NCBI RefSeq assembly: GCF_004364325.1
Contig: NZ_SOCP01000012.1
Location: 229,095-293,094 of the forward strand
Length of the DNA stretch: 64,000 nucleotides
Source: Actinophytocola oryzae
GTDB taxonomy: Bacteria > Actinomycetota > Actinomycetes > Mycobacteriales > Pseudonocardiaceae
Reading direction: 5' to 3'
Part shown: positions 8,397 through 17,185 of the stretch, piece by piece
Numbering within the stretch: the stretch's first letter is position 1
Layout of the letters: every line of letters begins with the position of its first letter
The notes under the pieces: model-generated
Seen by the model: the letters and a program-made list of their open reading frames with translations, nothing else
Told to the model about the DNA's origin: nothing
Database searches by the model: none
Translations under genes and position numbers: made by a program

Positions 8397-8939
8397 ATGG
8401 CGAAGGCAGGCAAGGTCGAGGCCGTCGCTGAGATCGCGGACCGGTTCCGCAGCAGCTCGGCAGCCGTTGTCACCGAGTACACCGGGCTGACCGTGTCCCA
8501 GCTGACGTCCCTGCGTCGCGCTCTCGGCAAGGGCACCACCTACCAGGTCGCTAAGAACACCCTCGTCAAGCGTGCCGCGGAAGACGCCGAGATCCAGGGC
8601 CTGGACGCCCTGTTCGTCGGTCCGACCGCGATCGCGTTCGTCGAGGGCGAGCCCGTGGACGCCGCGAAGGCACTTCGCGAGTTCGCCAAGGACAACAAGG
8701 GCCTGGTCATCAAGGGCGGCTACATGGACGGCCGCCCGCTCACGGTCGACGAGGTCGACAAGATCGCCGACCTCGACTCCCGCGAGGTGCTGCTCGCCAA
8801 GCTGGCGGGCGCCATGAAGGGCAACCTCTCCAAGGCCGCCGGGCTGTTCAACGCCCCGGCCTCGCAGATGGCTCGCCTGGCGGCAGCACTGCAGGAGAAG
8901 AAGGCGTCCGCCGAGCAAGCGGCTCCCGCCGAGAGCTGA
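8397..8939 (+). CDS. rplJ: 50S ribosomal protein L10
   Basis: 180 residues from ATG 8397, preceded by GAGAGGAGG. L10 anchors the L7/L12 dimers of the stalk and in many bacteria represses its own mRNA. The N-terminal rRNA-binding domain (AEIADRFRSSSAAVVTEYTG) and the C-terminal helix that binds L12 (MARLAAALQEKKASAEQAA) are clear. The frame is open ~370 nt further upstream, but that part lacks coding character. rplL follows after 27 nt. Confidence 0.97.
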   Translation: MAKAGKVEAVAEIADRFRSSSAAVVTEYTGLTVSQLTSLRRALGKGTTYQVAKNTLVKRAAEDAEIQGLDALFVGPTAIAFVEGEPVDAAKALREFAKDNKGLVIKGGYMDGRPLTVDEVDKIADLDSREVLLAKLAGAMKGNLSKAAGLFNAPASQMARLAAALQEKKASAEQAAPAES

Positions 8940-8966
8940 AATCACTTCTAGAAAGGAAATGCCGTC

Positions 8967-9353
8967 ATGGCGAAGCTCAGCACCGACGAGCTGCTCGACG
9001 CGTTCAAGGAGATGACGCTTCTCGAGCTCTCAGGTTTCCTGAAGGAGTTCGAGACCACCTTCGACGTCACCGCCGCCGCTCCGGTCGCGGTTGCCGCCCC
9101 GGGTGCCGGCCCGGCCGTCGCCGAGGCTGCCGAGGAGCAGGACGAGTTCGACGTCGTCCTCGAGGCCGCTGGTGACAAGAAGATCCAGGTCATCAAGGTC
9201 GTGCGCGAGGTCGTCTCCGGCCTCGGCCTGAAGGAGGCCAAGGAGCTCGTCGAGAGCGCCCCCAAGGCCGTCCTGGAGAAGATCACCAAGGAGGCCGCCG
9301 AGGCCGCCAAGGAGAAGCTGGAAGGCGCGGGCGCGACCGTCAGCCTCAAGTGA
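8967..9353 (+). CDS. rplL: 50S ribosomal protein L7/L12
   Basis: 128 residues. It is the multicopy acidic stalk protein that recruits translational GTPases. It has an N-terminal dimerisation helix (TDELLDAFKEMTLLELSGFL), an Ala/Pro/Gly hinge near residues 33-55, and the conserved C-terminal domain (KIQVIKVVREVVSGLGLKEA). The start ATG 8967 follows GAAAGGAAA. A hairpin 20 nt after the stop ends the rplJ-rplL unit. Confidence 0.98.
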   Translation: MAKLSTDELLDAFKEMTLLELSGFLKEFETTFDVTAAAPVAVAAPGAGPAVAEAAEEQDEFDVVLEAAGDKKIQVIKVVREVVSGLGLKEAKELVESAPKAVLEKITKEAAEAAKEKLEGAGATVSLK

Positions 9354-9372
9354 CTCCGTCCTAACAGGACGA

Positions 9373-9406
9373 AACGGGCCGGTACCCATTTGGGTGCCGG
9401 CCCGTT
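9373..9406 (+). terminator. Terminator after rplL
   Basis: Arms 9373-9388 and 9391-9406 pair over up to 16 bp with one G-T wobble; the innermost pairs must open to make a loop. CCTTCGTT follows. It lies 20 nt past the rplL stop. Confidence 0.88.
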
Positions 9407-9565
9407 CCTTCGTTCGGGTGCACCCCGGGGTTCACGCACGGTGAGTAACTGAGTACCTTCGCCCTCCATGCGGGTGCTGACTCACCAGTAACCAAGGTGG
9501 GATGTGCTCGTTGCACGTACGACGGCACGTGTCGGTGGTGTGCCGCAGTGGAGCGGGAGGGTCGG

Positions 9566-10705
9566 ATGGGCGCCGAGGTTGTCGTCGAGGGCCTGACGAA
9601 GTCCTTCGGGCGCCAGACGATCTGGCGGGATGTCACGCTGACGCTGCCACCCGGTGAGGTCAGCGTCATGCTCGGCCCGTCGGGCACCGGCAAGTCCGTG
9701 TTCCTCAAGTCGATCATCGGGTTGCTGAAGCCGGAGCGCGGCAGCTGCGAGATCAACGGCGTCGACATCGTCACCTGTTCGGAGCACAAGCTCTACGAGA
9801 TCCGGAAGCTCTTCGGAGTCCTGTTCCAGGACGGCGCGCTCTTCGGGTCGATGAACCTGTACGACAACGTCGCCTTCCCGCTGCGCGAGCACACGAAGAA
9901 GTCCGAGGCCGAGATCCGCAAGATCGTCCTCGAGAAGCTCGACATGACCGGTCTCAACGGCGCGGAGAAGAAGCTCCCCGGCGAGATCTCCGGCGGCATG
10001 CGCAAGCGTGCCGGCCTGGCCCGCGCGCTCGTGCTCGATCCCGAGATCATCTTGGTCGACGAGCCGGACTCGGGCCTCGACCCGGTCCGCACCAGCTACA
10101 TCTCCCAGCTGCTGATCGACCTGAACACACAGATCGACGCCACGATCCTGATCGTGTCCCACAACATCAACCTCGCGCGGACGGTGCCGGACAACATCGG
10201 CATGCTGTTCCGCCGCGAGCTGGTGATGTTCGGCCCGCGCGAGGTGCTCCTGACCAGCGAGGAACCGGTCGTCAAGCAGTTCCTGAACGGCTCGCGGCTC
10301 GGTCCGATCGGCATGTCCGAGGAGAAGGACGAGGCCACGATGGCCGCCGAGCAGGCGCACGTGGACGCGGGTCACCACGATGGCTCCACCGACGACGTGA
10401 GTGGTGTCGTCCCGCAGATCCAGCCGACGCCGGGACTCGGTGAGCGGTCCGCCGTCGGTCGGCGCCTCGACCGGGTCATGTCGATCCTGCACACACTGCC
10501 GCCCGCGGCGCAGGAGGGCATCAAGGAGTCGCTGACCGAGGACGAGAAGGCCCGCTACGGCGTGGGTGCCAGCCAGTTCCGGCCCAGCCCGCGCCCGAGA
10601 GACTCCGGCGAGTGGCGCAGCTCGTCCGGTGACCTGGGCGACGGCGAAGTGGCGGAGCTGCCCAACTCGAGCTGGCGCAACGCCCCGCCCGGCGGTGGCG
10701 CATGA
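9566..10705 (+). CDS. mceG: Mce transporter ATPase (MceG/Mkl, MlaF-like)
   Basis: 379 residues from ATG 9566, preceded by GGGAGGG; an in-frame ATG at 9497 lacks a comparable site. ABC motifs: Walker A GPSGTGKS (37-44), Q-loop Gln88, signature SGGMRKR (142-148), Walker B IILVDEPD (161-168) and a switch His in IVSHN. It should power lipid import by the YrbE permeases and Mce proteins encoded just downstream. The ~110-residue C-terminal extension is low-complexity and ends in a charged tail. In mycobacteria mkl also follows rplL but is separated from its mce operons; here they are adjacent. A 196-bp gap to yrbEA could hold a second promoter. Confidence 0.93.
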   Translation: MGAEVVVEGLTKSFGRQTIWRDVTLTLPPGEVSVMLGPSGTGKSVFLKSIIGLLKPERGSCEINGVDIVTCSEHKLYEIRKLFGVLFQDGALFGSMNLYDNVAFPLREHTKKSEAEIRKIVLEKLDMTGLNGAEKKLPGEISGGMRKRAGLARALVLDPEIILVDEPDSGLDPVRTSYISQLLIDLNTQIDATILIVSHNINLARTVPDNIGMLFRRELVMFGPREVLLTSEEPVVKQFLNGSRLGPIGMSEEKDEATMAAEQAHVDAGHHDGSTDDVSGVVPQIQPTPGLGERSAVGRRLDRVMSILHTLPPAAQEGIKESLTEDEKARYGVGASQFRPSPRPRDSGEWRSSSGDLGDGEVAELPNSSWRNAPPGGGA

Positions 10706-10901
10706 CCCCGGCAGCGCACGGGTGTCCCATTCGCTCGACCCCGATGGCCAATGTTGTCCACAGCCCGCTCCGACCAGCGTTTTTGTCAGTGCCATCGAGT
10801 AGACTGGCGTGGCGGGGTGCCCCCGGGACAGGGTGGGGGCTGCCTGCGCAACCATCTGGGGTCGCTGTTTCAGCAGCGGCGAAATTGCTGGTGGGCGTCT
10901 T

Positions 10902-11699
10902 ATGACCGCCACCCGTAGTCAGCCCGTCAACTTTCCCGGCGCCGGCGCACTTCGCGAGACCGGGCGGCTGTTCGCGCTCGCGCTCGACGTCATCGTCCAG
11001 ACCTTCCGGCGGCCGTTCCAGCTCCGGGAGTTCATCCAGCAGTGCTGGTTCATCGCCAGCGTCACGATCCTGCCGACCGCACTGGTCGCGATCCCGTTCG
11101 GCGCGGTCGTCGCCCTGGAGCTGGGCTCGCTGATCGTCCAGCTCGGCGCCCAGTCCTTTACCGGTGCTGCCGCCGTTCTCGCGATCATCCAGCAGGCCGC
11201 CCCCCTCGTAACCGCGCTCATGGTCGCCGGCGCCGGCGGCTCCGCGATCTGTGCCGACCTCGGCGCGCGGACCATCCGCGAGGAGATCGACGCCATGGAG
11301 GTCCTCGGCGTCAACCCCATCCAGCGGCTCGTCGTCCCCCGCGTGCTCGCCGCCATGGTCATCGCGGTTCTGCTCAACGGTCTCGTGTCGGTCGTCGGTG
11401 TGCTCGGGTCCTACTTCTTCAACGTCGTCCTCCAGGGCGGCACCCCCGGCGCCTACCTCGCCAGCTTCTCAGCCCTCGCCCAGCTCCCCGACCTCTGGAT
11501 CTCCGAGATCAAGGCCGTGATCTACGGGTTCATCGCAGGCGTCGTGGCCGCCTACCGGGGGCTCAACCCCAAGGGCGGCCCCAAGGGCGTCGGTGACGCG
11601 GTCAACCAGTCCGTCGTGATCACGTTCCTGCTGCTGTTCTTCGTCAACTTCATCCTGACCGCCGTGTACCTGACCATCGTCCCGCAGAAGGGCAGCTGA
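10902..11699 (+). CDS. yrbEA: Mce permease YrbEA (MlaE family)
   Basis: 265 residues from ATG 10902. It is an integral membrane permease of the Mce ABC importer, with about five or six hydrophobic segments. The MlaE hallmark REEIDAMEVLGVNP sits near residue 125 in the cytoplasmic coupling region. The sequence PVNFPGAGALRETG at the N-terminus and GLNPKGGPKGVGDAV near the C-terminus are typical of actinobacterial YrbEA. yrbEB begins one base after its stop. The reading frame is open upstream to 10809 but without a plausible start. Confidence 0.94.
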   Translation: MTATRSQPVNFPGAGALRETGRLFALALDVIVQTFRRPFQLREFIQQCWFIASVTILPTALVAIPFGAVVALELGSLIVQLGAQSFTGAAAVLAIIQQAAPLVTALMVAGAGGSAICADLGARTIREEIDAMEVLGVNPIQRLVVPRVLAAMVIAVLLNGLVSVVGVLGSYFFNVVLQGGTPGAYLASFSALAQLPDLWISEIKAVIYGFIAGVVAAYRGLNPKGGPKGVGDAVNQSVVITFLLLFFVNFILTAVYLTIVPQKGS

Positions 11700-11700
11700 G

Positions 11701-12537
11701 ATGGCCGTCGGCGACACCGCGCGGCGGGTGGCGAACGCCCCGCTCAAGTGGCTGGACACCCTCGGCGACCAGCTCTCCTTCTACCTGCGCGCACTCGGGT
11801 GGATCCCCCGCACCCTCCGCCGCTACCTGCGCGAGACGCTGCGCATCCTCGCCGAGGTCAGCTTCGGCTCCGGCGCGCTCGCCGTCATCGGCGGCACCAT
11901 CGGCGTGATGGTCGGCATGACCGTCTTCACCGGCACGGTCGTCGGCCTCCAGGGCTACGCGGCCCTCGACCAGATCGGCACCGCCGCGTTCTCCGGGTTC
12001 GCCTCCGCCTACATCAACACCCGCGAGGTCGCGCCACTCGTCGCGGGCCTCGCACTGAGCGCCACGGTCGGCGCGGGCTTCACCGCACAGCTCGGCGCCA
12101 TGCGGATCTCCGAGGAGATCGACGCACTCGAGGTCATGGGTGTGCCGAGCCTGCCGTTCCTGGTGACCACGCGGATCATCGCCGGGTTCGTCGCGGTCAT
12201 CCCGCTCTACATCATCGGGCTGCTGTCCAGCTATCTCGCGTCACGCATGATCGTCGTCTACTTCTACGGCCAGTCGGCGGGCACGTACGACCACTACTTC
12301 AACCTGTTCCTACCGCCGCAGGACGTGTTCTGGTCCTTCGGCAAGGTGCTGATCTTCGCCGTGGTGATCATCCTGGTGCACTGCTACTACGGCTACCGCG
12401 CCTCCGGCGGCCCTGCCGGTGTCGGCGTGGCGGTCGGCCGCTCGGTCAGGACCACGATCGTGACCGCGGCGCTGCTGAACTTCTTCATCGGCTTCGCCAT
12501 CTGGGGCACGAACGTGACGGTGAGGATCGGCGGATGA
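11701..12537 (+). CDS. yrbEB: Mce permease YrbEB (MlaE family)
   Basis: 278 residues. It is the partner permease of YrbEA and carries the same signature (SEEIDALEVMGVPSLPFL near residue 137) and several hydrophobic segments. ATG 11701 follows the yrbEA stop by one base, and its own stop overlaps the mceA start as ATGA (12534-12537), so the three genes are probably translationally coupled. Confidence 0.94.
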   Translation: MAVGDTARRVANAPLKWLDTLGDQLSFYLRALGWIPRTLRRYLRETLRILAEVSFGSGALAVIGGTIGVMVGMTVFTGTVVGLQGYAALDQIGTAAFSGFASAYINTREVAPLVAGLALSATVGAGFTAQLGAMRISEEIDALEVMGVPSLPFLVTTRIIAGFVAVIPLYIIGLLSSYLASRMIVVYFYGQSAGTYDHYFNLFLPPQDVFWSFGKVLIFAVVIILVHCYYGYRASGGPAGVGVAVGRSVRTTIVTAALLNFFIGFAIWGTNVTVRIGG

Positions 12538-13886
12538 GGACGGGAACGTGGGCCACGGTCCGCCGGCGCCTGCTCGGCATCGGCTTCATCGTCGTGATCG
12601 CCGGGCTCGTCAGCCTCTCGATCGCCCTCTACAACAAGGCGTTCACGCCCGTGGTGAACGTGAAGCTGACGACCGACAAGCTCGGCAACCAGCTCCAGCC
12701 GCTCGGTGACGTCAAGGTGCGTGGCCTGATCGTCGGCTCCATCTCCAGGATCACGCCGACCGAACACGGCGCGGAGCTCGACCTCGCGCTCGACCCGGAC
12801 AAGGTCGACCTCATCCCGGACAACGTCACCGCGCGGTTCATCCCGAAGACGCTCTTCGGCGACCGGTACGTGGCGCTGCAGATCCCCAGGACACCCGCCC
12901 AGCGCACGCTGTCCGACGGCGACCTGATCAAGCAGGACACGTCCGCGCCTGCCGTGGAGCTGTCGACGGCACTCGACCACCTCCTGCCGGTCCTGCAGGC
13001 GGTCCAGCCGCAGAAGCTGTCGACCACGCTCACCGCCATCTCGACCGCGCTCGACGGCCGGGGCAAGCAGCTCGGCGACACCCTGGTCCAGCTCGGCCAG
13101 CTGGTCGACGAGATCAACCCGCACGTGCCGCAGCTGACCCACGACCTGCAGGCACTCGTCGACGTCAGCGACACCTACTCACAGGCCATCCCCGACTTCG
13201 TCGGCGCGCTCGACGACCTGACGGTCACCTCCCGGACGATCTACGAGCAGCGTGCCGAGCTGAGCGCGTTGTTCGCCGACCTGACCACGGCCGGCCGCGA
13301 CCTGGAGTCCTTCCTGCGTGCCAACTCCGACAACCTGATCAACCTGGCGGACAGCTCGCGGGACACCCTGGAGATCCTCGCGAAGTACTCGCCGTCCTAC
13401 CCGTGCTTCCTCAAGCAGATGGCGTCGCTGGTCGACGCGGCGAAGCCGGTGTTCGGCGGGGGCACCGACCAGCCGGGGCTGCACGCGACGATCGAGGTCG
13501 TCGTCGACAAGGGCCCGTACGAGCCGGGCAAGGACACCCCGGAGTTCAACGAGCACCGCGGCCCGCGCTGCTACGACCCCGCCCAGATGGGCACACCGTT
13601 CCCCGACCAGCCGCCGGACGGTGAGCTGCGGGACGGCACCTCCCACGGCCCGGCCAACCGGACGCAGGAGGACGGCGTGTCGCCGCCCGCGAACGCCTCG
13701 GGCTTCACCACGTCCCCGAACGCGGCGATGAGCAGCGCGGACTCCATCGCCAACACCCCGGCCGAGAACGACTTCCTCGCGCAGCTGATCGCGCCGCAGA
13801 TGGGCATCGCGCCCTCGCAGGTGCCCGGCTGGGCGACCTACCTGCTCGGGCCGATGTTCAGGGGAGCGGAGGTGACGGTCAAATGA
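12534..13886 (+). CDS. mceA: Mce family protein MceA
   Basis: 450 residues from ATG 12534. One N-terminal membrane anchor (LLGIGFIVVIAGLVSLSIAL) is followed by the MCE/MlaD domain (about 38-115, with GDVKVRGLIVGSISRI), a long helical region with repeated Leu/Asp/Thr heptads, and a C-terminal low-complexity domain. Mce proteins assemble as heterohexamers forming a lipid channel across the cell envelope. It is the first of six mce genes. Its TGA overlaps the ATG of a 36-residue mini-ORF that separates it from mceB, whereas Mce genes normally abut. Confidence 0.92.
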   Translation: MRTGTWATVRRRLLGIGFIVVIAGLVSLSIALYNKAFTPVVNVKLTTDKLGNQLQPLGDVKVRGLIVGSISRITPTEHGAELDLALDPDKVDLIPDNVTARFIPKTLFGDRYVALQIPRTPAQRTLSDGDLIKQDTSAPAVELSTALDHLLPVLQAVQPQKLSTTLTAISTALDGRGKQLGDTLVQLGQLVDEINPHVPQLTHDLQALVDVSDTYSQAIPDFVGALDDLTVTSRTIYEQRAELSALFADLTTAGRDLESFLRANSDNLINLADSSRDTLEILAKYSPSYPCFLKQMASLVDAAKPVFGGGTDQPGLHATIEVVVDKGPYEPGKDTPEFNEHRGPRCYDPAQMGTPFPDQPPDGELRDGTSHGPANRTQEDGVSPPANASGFTTSPNAAMSSADSIANTPAENDFLAQLIAPQMGIAPSQVPGWATYLLGPMFRGAEVTVK

Positions 13887-13993
13887 GCGCGAATCATCGA
13901 TGGTCAGGCCGGCGCCTCGACCGTGGGGGGTGCCGGGGTAGCGGAGCCAACCATCGAGCGCGTTGCCGAGGAGCGGGCGAGGTGCCGGCATGA
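13883..13993 (+). CDS. Coupled mini-ORF inside repeat copy A, between mceA and mceB
   Basis: 36 codons from ATG 13883, which overlaps the mceA stop as ATGA; its own TGA overlaps the mceB ATG as ATGA (13990-13993). The product is rich in Arg and Gly (SANHRWSGRRL at residues 2-12) and has no known domain. Over the shared 34 residues 20 are identical to the mini-ORF at 63790-63930. Differences between copies fall about equally on the three codon positions (9, 9, 11), so selection on the peptide is not demonstrated. It may be translated only to keep mceB coupled. Confidence 0.5.
   Translation: MSANHRWSGRRLDRGGCRGSGANHRARCRGAGEVPA
13889..13989 (+). repeat. 101-bp dispersed repeat, copy A
   Basis: Aligns without gaps to copy B (63794-63894, opposite strand): 72 of 101 bases identical. 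Both ends are nearly perfect (24 of 25 at the first end, 23 of the last 25 with the ATG side) while bases 61-80 diverge. The copy fills the mceA-mceB junction exactly, ends in CCGGC directly before the mceB ATG and provides GAGG as ribosome-binding site. ATGAG flanks both ends. An internal partial repeat (GCGAATCATCGA at base 1, GCCAACCATCGA at base 58) is also seen. Confidence 0.85.
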
Positions 13994-15024
13994 GGGGGAT
14001 CGTCGCGCCGCTCGTCAAGCTGATCATCTTCACGCTGGTCACGGTGTCCGCGACCGCGCTCCTGGCGATCAGCATCGCGAACGTCGACCTGTCCGACACC
14101 ACCGACTACAAGGCCCGCTTCACCGACGCGACCCTGCTGCTGCCCGGTGACGAGGTGCGCATCGCGGGGGTGCGTGTCGGCGAGGTCGAGGACGTCGGCA
14201 TCGTCGACCGCAAGCAGGCCGAGGTCACCTTCTCCGTCGCCGCCGGGCGCAAGCTGCCGAGGAACGTCACCGCGCAGATCAAGTTCCGCAACCTGGTCGG
14301 CCAGCGGTACGTGTCGCTGGCGCAGGGCAGCGGCGGCGACCCCAACGACGTGCTGGAGCCAGGAGAGACCATCCCGCTGCAGCACACCCGGCCCGCGCTC
14401 GACCTGACCGAGCTGTTCAACGGCTTCAAGCCGCTGTTCCGGGCGTTGTCGCCGGACGACGTCAACAAGCTGTCCTACGAGATCATCCAGGTGCTGCAGG
14501 GCGAGGGTGGCACCGTCGAGTCGCTCCTGTCCCACACGGCCTCGCTGACCAGCGCGATCGCCGGCCGGGACCAGGTGATCGGCGAGGTGATCAACAACCT
14601 CAACAGCGCGCTCGGCACGATCAACCAGCGTGGGGAGAAGCTCTCCGACCTGATCGTGACGGTCCAACAGCTGGTGTCCGGCCTCGCCGCCGACCGCGAA
14701 CCGATCGGTGATGCCATCGACGCGCTCGGCGGGCTCACCGACACCACCGCCGGCCTGCTCGAACAGGCCCGCCAGCCGCTGAAGGACGACATCTCCGCAC
14801 TCGGCGGCCTGGTCAACAACCTCAACGACAGCGAGTCGGTGGTCGAGCACTTCATCCAGTTCCTGCCGGAGAAGACCGCGAAGCTGACCCGCCTCGTGAG
14901 CTACGGCTCCTGGTTCAACTTCTACCTCTGCTCGGCGGAGGGCTCGATCGGCATCCCGGGGATAATCACCCAGCCCATCGACGTCCCGATCACGTCGGCC
15001 AGCTCGGCGAGGTGCACCCGATGA
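13990..15024 (+). CDS. mceB: Mce family protein MceB
   Basis: 344 residues from ATG 13990, with GAGG 8 nt upstream contributed by the repeat element. An N-terminal anchor (LVKLIIFTLVTVSATALLAI) is followed by the MCE domain (about 38-115, LLLPGDEVRIAGVRVGEVED), a long helical stretch (about 130-300) and a short C-terminus (WFNFYLCS) typical of MceB. The stop overlaps mceC as ATGA. It is a component of the Mce lipid importer. Confidence 0.92.
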   Translation: MRGIVAPLVKLIIFTLVTVSATALLAISIANVDLSDTTDYKARFTDATLLLPGDEVRIAGVRVGEVEDVGIVDRKQAEVTFSVAAGRKLPRNVTAQIKFRNLVGQRYVSLAQGSGGDPNDVLEPGETIPLQHTRPALDLTELFNGFKPLFRALSPDDVNKLSYEIIQVLQGEGGTVESLLSHTASLTSAIAGRDQVIGEVINNLNSALGTINQRGEKLSDLIVTVQQLVSGLAADREPIGDAIDALGGLTDTTAGLLEQARQPLKDDISALGGLVNNLNDSESVVEHFIQFLPEKTAKLTRLVSYGSWFNFYLCSAEGSIGIPGIITQPIDVPITSASSARCTR

Positions 15025-16013
15025 GGTCGTTCCGTTCACGGAATCCGATGCCGATCGGTATCGCCGGTCTGGTGGTGATCGGGCTCGCCCTGACGGTCGC
15101 GATGTTCTCCGACGACCTGCCGATCATCGGCGGCGGCACGAGCTACTCCGCGGAGTTCAGCGAGGCGGCCGGGCTTGGCGACGACGACGAGGTCCGCATC
15201 GCCGGGGTGAAGGTCGGCAAGGTGACCGACGTGGAGCTGTCCGGCGACAGGGTCGTCGTCACGTTCAAGGTCAAGGACGCGTGGGTGGGCGACCAGTCGT
15301 CCGCCGCCATCAAGATCAAGAACGTGCTCGGTCAGAAGTACCTGTCGCTGGACCCGGACGGGCATGACGTGCTCGACCCGTCGACGCCGATCCCACGGAA
15401 CAGAACAGTGGCGCCCTACGACGTGCTCGAGGCGTTCCGAGGACTCGCCGAGACCACGAACGCCATCGACACGACCCAGCTCGCGCAGAGCTTCCAGGTG
15501 ATCGGCGAGACCTTCGGCGACACCTCCGACGACGTGCGCGGCGCCCTGACCGGCCTGCAGCAGCTGTCGCAGACGGTCTCCAGCCGCGACCAGCAGCTCG
15601 CCACGCTCCTGTCCAACACCCGCGAGATCAGCGACACGCTCGCCGACCGCGACGCCGAGGTCGTGAAGCTCCTGCAGGACGGCAACCTGCTGCTGGAGGA
15701 GATCAACAACCGTCGCGAGGCCATCGGCACGCTCCTGGACGGCACGCAGGCGCTCGCGAAGGAGCTGCAGGGCCTGGTCGGGGACAACCAGAAGCAGCTC
15801 GGGCCCGTGCTCACGAGCCTCGACCAGCTGACCGGCATGCTGGCCCGCAACCAGGACGCGCTCAGCCAGGGCATCAAGAACATGGCCCCGTTCGTGCGGC
15901 TGTTCAACAACGCGGTCGGCAACGGCCGCTGGTTCGACAACTACATCTGCGGCCTGCTGCCACCGGCCGTCGGACCGGTCAACCAGGAAGGCTGTCTGGG
16001 GGCAACGTCATGA
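15021..16013 (+). CDS. mceC: Mce family protein MceC
   Basis: 330 residues. ATG 15021 overlaps the mceB stop (ATGA); a slightly longer in-frame start at 15012 is less likely. Membrane anchor IGIAGLVVIGLALTVAMF, MCE domain about 40-118 (GLGDDDEVRIAGVKVGKVTD), a helical region rich in Gln, Leu and Asp, and a conserved tail (NGRWFDNYICGLLPP). It overlaps mceD as ATGA. Confidence 0.92.
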   Translation: MRSFRSRNPMPIGIAGLVVIGLALTVAMFSDDLPIIGGGTSYSAEFSEAAGLGDDDEVRIAGVKVGKVTDVELSGDRVVVTFKVKDAWVGDQSSAAIKIKNVLGQKYLSLDPDGHDVLDPSTPIPRNRTVAPYDVLEAFRGLAETTNAIDTTQLAQSFQVIGETFGDTSDDVRGALTGLQQLSQTVSSRDQQLATLLSNTREISDTLADRDAEVVKLLQDGNLLLEEINNRREAIGTLLDGTQALAKELQGLVGDNQKQLGPVLTSLDQLTGMLARNQDALSQGIKNMAPFVRLFNNAVGNGRWFDNYICGLLPPAVGPVNQEGCLGATS

Positions 16014-17185
16014 GCAGCTTCGCCTCCCGGCTGTCCCGCGACCTCGCCCGTGGCGTCGCCATCGCCGTCGTGCTCGGGCTGCTGATCGCGTTCTTCCTGT
16101 GGTGGGCACTCGTCGAGGGCAACCAGCGCCGGTACTCGGCCGTGTTCACCGGCGTCGTCGGGCTCTACGAGTCCAACGACGTGCGGATCCTGGGCGTCAA
16201 GGTCGGCCACGTCGACAAGGTCACCCCGGAGGGCGACACGGTCCGCGTCGACATGCTGGTCGACCGCACGGTGACGATCCCGGCCGTCGCCAAGGCCGTG
16301 ATCGTCGCGCCGTCACTCGTCAGCGACCGGTACGTGCAGTTCACCCCGGTCTACACCAGCGGCGCCACCCTGAGCGAGGGCACGGTCCTGCCGAAGGAGC
16401 GCACCGCGACGCCGCTGGAGGTCGACGACCTCTACGCGAGCCTCAACCGGGTGAGCGTCACCCTCGGCCCCAACGGCGTGAACAAGGACGGCGCGCTCGC
16501 CGACCTGCTGAACGTGCTCGCGAAGAACCTGTCCGGCAACGGCGCGATCACCAACGAGACCATCACCCAGCTCTCACAGGCCGCGAAGACGCTCTCCGGC
16601 AGCGACGACGACCTGTTCGCCACCGTCGACAACCTGCAGAAGTTCACCTCGTCACTGGCCGCGAACGACGACTCGGTCAACGCGTTCGCCGAGCAGGCCG
16701 CCGACGCGACCAAGTTCCTCGCCGACGAGCGTGGCGACCTCGGCGAGGCCGTCCGGCAGCTCGGCATCGCGCTCGGCCTCGTGCAGCAGTTCATCAACGA
16801 CAACCGCGAGCACCTCAAGACCAACGTCGACAAGCTCGCGTCGATCACCCAGGTGCTGGTCGACCAGCGGGCGGCGCTGGCGGAGACCCTCGACATCGCG
16901 CCCGTCGCCCTGTCGAACATCATCAACGCCTACAACGGCTCGTCCGGCACCCTCGACGCGCGTGCCGACCTCAACGAGCTGGCCCAGCCGCCGATCGTGA
17001 CAGTCTGCAACCTGGTCCGCCAGATCACTCCCGACCAGCTGCCGCAAGCGCTTGCGGACACCTGTGACCAGCTCAAACCACTGCTCGAAGGGGCGCTGCC
17101 GACGCCGGCGCAGATCCTCACCGCGCTGCAGAACGGCACGGCACCGCAGCTGCCCATCCCCGGCACCATCGCGGGGGGCAACTGA
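16010..17185 (+). CDS. mceD: Mce family protein MceD
   Basis: 391 residues, ATG 16010 overlapping the mceC stop. N-terminal anchor (GVAIAVVLGLLIAFFLWWAL), MCE domain about 40-120 (YESNDVRILGVKVGHVDKV), then a helical domain (LADERGDLGEAVRQLGIAL) and a C-terminal region with two cysteines and LPIPGTIAGGN. The stop overlaps the mceE ATG by one base (TGATG at 17183-17187). Confidence 0.91.
   Translation: MSSFASRLSRDLARGVAIAVVLGLLIAFFLWWALVEGNQRRYSAVFTGVVGLYESNDVRILGVKVGHVDKVTPEGDTVRVDMLVDRTVTIPAVAKAVIVAPSLVSDRYVQFTPVYTSGATLSEGTVLPKERTATPLEVDDLYASLNRVSVTLGPNGVNKDGALADLLNVLAKNLSGNGAITNETITQLSQAAKTLSGSDDDLFATVDNLQKFTSSLAANDDSVNAFAEQAADATKFLADERGDLGEAVRQLGIALGLVQQFINDNREHLKTNVDKLASITQVLVDQRAALAETLDIAPVALSNIINAYNGSSGTLDARADLNELAQPPIVTVCNLVRQITPDQLPQALADTCDQLKPLLEGALPTPAQILTALQNGTAPQLPIPGTIAGGN

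Noticed and set aside
11748..12533. N-terminal extension of mceA across yrbEB
   Set aside because: The open frame overlaps yrbEB entirely; the ATG overlapping the yrbEB stop as ATGA begins a normal MceA.
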